The notes under the pieces are model-generated. The model ran no database searches. It had not been told where the DNA came from and saw nothing but the letters and a program-made list of their open reading frames with translations. DNA of 48,689 nt from a virus. Shown one piece after another: positions 44,518 through 48,689 of the stretch (within the stretch, counting starts at the first letter, position 1; each line of letters begins with the position of its first letter). The translations under genes and the position numbers were made by a program. The stretch is taken from positions 1-48,689 of the IMG/VR virus record IMGVR_UViG_3300021141_000015; one strand, written 5' to 3'.

Positions 44518-44886
44518 ATGATCAATCAATTGAATCAAAATGATATTTCTTTATTGACCCCTCTATCGCGGGACAGATATGAAAATATCTTTAAGGTATA
44601 TCAGCAAGAAAAAGATTCATCTAAATATTACTTTTATAATATTTTAACTAAGGTAACTATTGATACCGAGAACATCGCACCTGAGGTATTTAAATATATT
44701 AAGGTAGAAAGAAGACTTCCGTGGACATCTATTAGTTATCAGGAATATAAAACCCAGTATCTGTGGTGGCTTATTTTATTAACTAACGGTATAACCAATC
44801 CTATAATTTTGCCAAAAATAGGAGATGTTTTGCGTATAGTGAGGCGAGAGTATGTTAGTGAAATATTAGGCCAAATTAACGCTTAA
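44518..44886 (+). CDS. Baseplate wedge protein (gp53-like)
   Basis: A 122-residue protein. The C-terminal half YQEYKTQYLWWLILLTNGIT, NPIILPKIGDVLRIV resembles the LysM-like end of T4-type gp53 (a tyrosine, LWWLI, N-x-I-x-NP, iGxxL-I). gp53 joins wedges into the baseplate. TAATG overlap with the next gene. Confidence 0.7.
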   Translation: MINQLNQNDISLLTPLSRDRYENIFKVYQQEKDSSKYYFYNILTKVTIDTENIAPEVFKYIKVERRLPWTSISYQEYKTQYLWWLILLTNGITNPIILPKIGDVLRIVRREYVSEILGQINA

Positions 44887-46340
44887 TGAACGATTTATAT
44901 CAAAAAGTAACTCTTGACGGGGATAGAGCGTTTGAATTTGCTTTTAGCATTCAAACGAGTAATAGATTAGTACAGATATCACAAAGTACCATAATTTACC
45001 TAGAGATACAGGAATCTATCTTTAACGGGTTCCCGGAAGGTATAGCTGTCTTAGATAATAATACTGGCGCTCTAGATAACGTATTTACCTTTAGTGGGGA
45101 TAATACTACGGATTTAATTTTGTTTTCTATCATTCCCGAAAATCAGGGATCGAAGGAAAATTATATGATTAAAGAATTATTTTCTATATATAAAATAGAA
45201 GATGTGCCGGTAGGGGAATCTCCTCAAGGGGCTAAAAAATTATATTTTAGAAACGCGCTCGCAAATGAATTACACACTAAAAAGAACTCATTAACAGTGG
45301 CAGATTTTTTTGATGGAGATGTATTCAATCTCTCGGACAATGAGCGAGCGGTAAAGACAGGAGACATCTTAAAGAAACTTTTAGGTAAGGATAATAGACC
45401 GGAAGTACCGAGAACGGCTGATTTTAAAATTGATGATCAAAATTGGGATGAAGGTAAATACTCTATATATCCCAATTGGTGCCCGGGAACAGAAACGTTA
45501 TTTGATTCAATTCAAAAGGTTTATAAAAAGCATGTAAGCTCTGAGGCCCCTTTCGATAAATGTTATTTAAGATATGATAGATTTAAAAGAGAGTTATCTT
45601 TAATGTCGATGAGTAAGTTACTTATGCTTAACAAGGACGACCCTACTAATTTTTTTATTGAAAACCTTGTAATGGGGACCTTGGGTGATGCGCCGATGCC
45701 CGATAGCAGCTCAAAGGACGAGCCGGTAGAAATAGAGTCCGCGGCTCCTATGCCAGAAGTTTCTACCGGCGATACTCTGTTAGATATTTCCAATATTAGA
45801 TCGTTCAAATTTAACGATCTTTGCGCAGACGTACTAGAAAAGGACTTCATTATAACTATACCTACAGTCGTAGGATTTGATAATACCACAAGACTTAACT
45901 TGGGCGAAGAAGATATAAAAAAAGAGATTTTTAAGGATTACGAAAAGTATTATGTACAAGATCCTTTTAAGGATAAAGTAGATAATAAAAAACCTCTACC
46001 CCCTATACTGTGGCACTCGTTTAGAAAAAAAATAACAACCCAATATAACAAAGTGTTAGTAACACCATATAAGTCTTGGGATCATGCTTATGATGTAGAG
46101 GTAAGAGCTAATATACTAAGCTTACTGTTATTTAAAGGTCTGACCAGCACTATATCTCTAAGAGGCGCTACCCACAGGACAGTAGGCAAATTTGTAGATA
46201 TTGAATTAAAAGATACTTTTGTAACTAACAAATTTACTAAAATACCTGGTAGGTGGTTAGTTACTGAATGTTCTCATATATTTACAAGAGATAAATACTG
46301 GAACAGCTTAAACTGCGTTAAAACATATAGAAACTTCTAA
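44886..46340 (+). CDS. Baseplate hub protein (gp27/gpD-like)
   Basis: A 484-residue protein. The end, FVDIELKDTFVTNKFTKIPG, GRWLVTECSHIFTRDKYWNS, LNCVKTY, is the usual closing beta-domain of hub proteins (G-x-W/Y-L-V-x-x-x-x-H). An acidic linker (SSSKDEPVEIESAAPMPE) separates the N-terminal domain. It probably forms the hub ring at the tail tip. Identity with gp27 is by motif and position only. Confidence 0.65.
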   Translation: MNDLYQKVTLDGDRAFEFAFSIQTSNRLVQISQSTIIYLEIQESIFNGFPEGIAVLDNNTGALDNVFTFSGDNTTDLILFSIIPENQGSKENYMIKELFSIYKIEDVPVGESPQGAKKLYFRNALANELHTKKNSLTVADFFDGDVFNLSDNERAVKTGDILKKLLGKDNRPEVPRTADFKIDDQNWDEGKYSIYPNWCPGTETLFDSIQKVYKKHVSSEAPFDKCYLRYDRFKRELSLMSMSKLLMLNKDDPTNFFIENLVMGTLGDAPMPDSSSKDEPVEIESAAPMPEVSTGDTLLDISNIRSFKFNDLCADVLEKDFIITIPTVVGFDNTTRLNLGEEDIKKEIFKDYEKYYVQDPFKDKVDNKKPLPPILWHSFRKKITTQYNKVLVTPYKSWDHAYDVEVRANILSLLLFKGLTSTISLRGATHRTVGKFVDIELKDTFVTNKFTKIPGRWLVTECSHIFTRDKYWNSLNCVKTYRNF

Positions 46341-47356
46341 TGGAAGAATATAAAACAAATCAGCATTATAATTTCTCAATAGGTCTCCCTATTGAGTATT
46401 ATGATGAGCATATTACAAATAGTAGAGATCCTAATGACACTACGCTGATAACTTTATCCAGGCTATTTAGAAGTATTGTAGGGGCAGAGGACCCATACGC
46501 GGAAGCGCTTAAATTCGCAAATTACTTAATTGAAAATGGTGTCAATCTATTTCCCTGTATAATACAATTTTACGTTGATAAATTTAAAAGCTTGCCGGTT
46601 AAGATTCAATCTTATGTTATAGACAATACCCCTACTACTAATAACTATTTTAGAGATGATAGCGGGTCTGATAAAATATCCTTTTTAGCCAATACAGAGG
46701 AGTATAGGACAATATCCTCCTGCGTAATGTCTGTTAGCAGTCAAGCACCGCAAACAACAATATCTAATCATATTAAAAATAAAATTTCACCCACAGTATT
46801 TTTAGAGACTGTTTCGCTGTCTATGATGGTCGAAAATATGGTTAAAAACTCCCAAGCCACTCCCGTGGATCAAACTACCTATAACACAATTTCTCAAAAC
46901 ACTCATAATAACTTTAGAACCATTACCCCCACAACTAATCATGTCGAAGCGGCCAAACAATCAAAGAGTACTATTGAAGCAGACTCCTACAAGAAATTTG
47001 ATGACTGCTATAGATTAAATAGAGAATATATTTTTAAATCTAATCCATATGATATATCGCATCGGCAAGATAATATAGCCGAATATATGGAGGATACAAA
47101 TAATGATATAGTAGGTAGCGATAAAACGGCAGTATATACAACAGCGGGAAATAGACCTCTCAGTAATACCTTAAAGGTTCAGGATCTTTACTCTGTAATG
47201 CCGACCGCTCGCGAGGAGTCGAATACTCTATCTAAAACGGAAAAAGAGGCGAAGTCGCCGATTGCTGGCGAATCAGGAACATATACGAGCAAACAAAATA
47301 ATGCAGCGGGTAAAGATCCTATAAAGACATATAGTATTGAAAAACTTAAGAAGTAG
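46340..47356 (+). CDS. Virion-associated hypothetical protein
   Basis: A 338-residue protein (MEEYKTNQHYNFSIGLPIEY) coupled to the hub gene by TAATG. The first 90 residues are structured; the rest is Asn/Thr/Ser-rich and probably extended (TTYNTISQNTHNNFRTITPT). Probably a tail or baseplate protein by context. No family recognised. Confidence 0.6.
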   Translation: MEEYKTNQHYNFSIGLPIEYYDEHITNSRDPNDTTLITLSRLFRSIVGAEDPYAEALKFANYLIENGVNLFPCIIQFYVDKFKSLPVKIQSYVIDNTPTTNNYFRDDSGSDKISFLANTEEYRTISSCVMSVSSQAPQTTISNHIKNKISPTVFLETVSLSMMVENMVKNSQATPVDQTTYNTISQNTHNNFRTITPTTNHVEAAKQSKSTIEADSYKKFDDCYRLNREYIFKSNPYDISHRQDNIAEYMEDTNNDIVGSDKTAVYTTAGNRPLSNTLKVQDLYSVMPTAREESNTLSKTEKEAKSPIAGESGTYTSKQNNAAGKDPIKTYSIEKLKK

Positions 47357-47357
47357 T

Positions 47358-47816
47358 TTAATCTTCTACGATTTTACTCTCCACCTCAATAGCTTTAGGG
47401 TTATCGGAGGACTCTATCAGAGCCTTGATTGCTTCTTCTCGCGATAATAATAGTCGCGCCCCTATCTCTTTATCTGTCTGTATCTGCTGACTCTCTATCT
47501 TCATTTTAGCAATCTCTTTTGAAGAGTTATTTTTTTCGCGAGAGGTCATTATGCGCTGAAGAATATCAATCGAAGATGTTGCGGACTTTATTAGAGAAGC
47601 CAATGCCTCAGTACTTTCCGCATCAGGCGCTGAGTCTATAAAATCCTTCATATTCTCGATAGACTCTACACTATCCTTTACAAGTTTCCCGGTATACTTT
47701 AAAAGAAACTCTTCCAAGTTTTCGCTTGAGAGTTCCAGCCCATCATCTCTCACTTTCTTTTCGCGAGGAAAATCGGAAAGCTGTTTTAATAAATCATCTA
47801 CAGAGTTATCGTCCAC
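47358..47816 (-). CDS. Terminase small subunit candidate (gp16-like)
   Basis: A 152-residue helical protein with a GTG start (MDDNSVDDLLKQLSDFPREK). The DxLLxxLSDFP start, an acidic linker, then a central coiled region (AESTEALASLIKSATSSIDI) and a basic/Gln-rich tail are like T4 gp16 (DINKLLDISDLPG, then helical oligomerisation core). It would choose DNA for packaging with gp17. TTAAATA stands six bases before GTG; an ATG two bases before it is out of frame. Confidence 0.6.
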   Translation of the reverse strand: MDDNSVDDLLKQLSDFPREKKVRDDGLELSSENLEEFLLKYTGKLVKDSVESIENMKDFIDSAPDAESTEALASLIKSATSSIDILQRIMTSREKNNSSKEIAKMKIESQQIQTDKEIGARLLLSREEAIKALIESSDNPKAIEVESKIVED

Positions 47817-47822
47817 ATTTTT

Positions 47823-47829
47823 TATTTAA
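47823..47829 (-). promoter_or_regulatory. Late promoter before a GTG start
   Basis: TTAAATA, six bases (AAAAAT), GTG of 47358-47816. Confidence 0.55.
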
Positions 47830-47870
47830 CAATATATTTGACTTTTACCACTACTATAGTATATTCTATT

Positions 47871-48344
47871 ATGAAGTTAGAACTTATTAAAACTCATGAG
47901 AATGCTATTTTACCCTCACAGAATAATACAGCGCAAGACGGAACCGGAGATACGGGATATGATTTATATGCTGTAGAGGATGTACTTATTCCTGGAATTC
48001 AGGTTGATACAAAGACTCAAGTAGGGGATATTAACAGCGCGGTTGTGCCTGTAGGTCTTGAGATAGGATATATAGAGCCGGGATATTGGCTGCGAATAGA
48101 AGGCAGGTCAGGCCTCGGATTTAAACACGGAATTCAACCTCATTTTGGTATTATTGATAATCAATATAGAGGAGGCCTTGGCGTGAAGCTTTATAATCTA
48201 ACGAGCAATGATTATCAGATCAAAGCAGGAGATAAGGTTGCGCAGATTGTAGGGTATAAGCTTATTGAAATGAATATTGAATTTACAGATACTAAATCTG
48301 ATTCTACGCGCGGAGAAAAGGGATTCGGTTCTTCGGGAAGATAA
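47871..48344 (+). CDS. dut: dUTP diphosphatase (dUTPase)
   Basis: A 157-residue trimeric-type dUTPase that hydrolyses dUTP to dUMP and keeps uracil out of phage DNA. Five motifs in order: DTGYDLYA (about 25), EGRSGLG (about 82), FGIIDNQYRGGLGV (about 95), KAGDKVAQIV and RGEKGFGSSGR at the end. Start at 47871 (MKLELIKTHENA), where the family begins; complete. Confidence 0.95.
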   Translation: MKLELIKTHENAILPSQNNTAQDGTGDTGYDLYAVEDVLIPGIQVDTKTQVGDINSAVVPVGLEIGYIEPGYWLRIEGRSGLGFKHGIQPHFGIIDNQYRGGLGVKLYNLTSNDYQIKAGDKVAQIVGYKLIEMNIEFTDTKSDSTRGEKGFGSSGR

Positions 48345-48345
48345 T

Positions 48346-48689
48346 ATGAAACTAAATGATATCTGGTGCGAGAAGTATCGCCCGCAAACTATTGATGAGG
48401 TGGTTCTTTGCGAAAGTGCGAGAAACCAACTTAACAGCATTGCTGATAATAAATCTATACCGCATCTACTCCTACAAGGACCTGCTGGTATTGGTAAAAC
48501 ATCTACAGCAAAGATTATTGTAAATGATATTCTTAAATGTCAATATATCTATATTAACGCGAGCGATGAAAGCGGTATTGATACTGTAAGAACTAAGATT
48601 GTTGGATTCTCTAAAACTAAGAGTATCGACGGTAATATCAAAGTTGTAATCCTTGATGAGGCTGATGGTATTTCAGGAGAGGGTCAGCG
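48346..48689 (+). CDS. Sliding-clamp loader large subunit (gp44-like), truncated by window
   Basis: Starts one base after the dUTPase stop region (MKLNDIWCEKYRPQTIDEVV) and runs off the right edge; 114 residues visible. WCEKYRPQTIDEVV, LLQGPAGIGKTS (Walker A, 44-53) and VVILDEADG (Walker B, 100-108) identify an RFC/gp44 AAA+ clamp loader subunit. It loads the processivity clamp for DNA replication. Confidence 0.9.
   Translation, partial: MKLNDIWCEKYRPQTIDEVVLCESARNQLNSIADNKSIPHLLLQGPAGIGKTSTAKIIVNDILKCQYIYINASDESGIDTVRTKIVGFSKTKSIDGNIKVVILDEADGISGEGQ

Overview
The window is a large piece of a T4-like (myovirus) bacteriophage genome, AT-rich overall, with contractile-tail, baseplate, neck and terminase genes, dUTPase and a sliding-clamp loader subunit, six tRNAs and a phage-encoded tmRNA. 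The host cannot be named with certainty. One GC-rich, Tat-exported DUF1501 gene and a DUF6745 gene pair look borrowed from a Planctomycetota/Verrucomicrobiota-type bacterium, so a host of that kind is my best inference.

Layout. (1) 1-2.9 kb, minus strand: an operon of at least nine tandem paralogous small genes built on a four-residue repeat of the (N/D)VxD type, followed by more small genes. (2) 2.9-5.6 kb: cargo genes (DUF1501; DUF6745 and its partner). (3) 5.7-12.8 kb: many small, mostly unknown minus-strand genes with a metallophosphoesterase and four tRNAs (Val, Ile2-like CAU, a second CAU, an odd Arg). (4) 12.8-20 kb: nucleotide-sugar genes (rmlA, an rmlD-like reductase), tRNA-Leu, a Lar-like zinc protein, small membrane proteins, a HAD phosphatase, a TilS-like lysidine synthetase, tRNA-Thr and conserved small phage genes. 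(5) 20-26.2 kb: a zincin-like protein, a RadA-like ATPase, an amidase endolysin, a DUF932 protein, a helix-hairpin-helix protein and a PD-(D/E)XK nuclease. (6) 26.2-48.7 kb: virion genes. Neck protein gp14, large terminase gp17, small terminase, rmlB, an RlpA-like lipoprotein and the tmRNA are on the minus strand; tail sheath, tail tube, tape measure, tube-cap paralogues and baseplate genes are on the plus strand, ending with dUTPase and a truncated gp44-like clamp loader.

Expression signals are the most striking system. About 23 minus-strand gene boundaries carry one conserved box, AAGGAACT-4/5 nt-TATAAT. In most of them the start codon begins exactly six bases after TATAAT, which is where +1 should lie. 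Late genes carry a T4-late-type element (NTAAATA or TATAAATA), and in ten cases the start codon follows after exactly five bases, again at the predicted +1. Recognisable Shine-Dalgarno sequences are largely missing. Together this suggests a phage expressing both early and late genes largely from leaderless mRNAs.

How the parts work together (inference): early-box genes would take over the host, with the repeat-protein family as candidate effectors. The tRNAs, TilS-like enzyme and tmRNA would adapt and rescue translation. dTDP-sugar enzymes could supply glycosylation of DNA, virion or host surface. The late block builds the contractile virion, and amidase, RlpA-like lipoprotein and small membrane/lipoproteins are candidates for wall remodelling and lysis.
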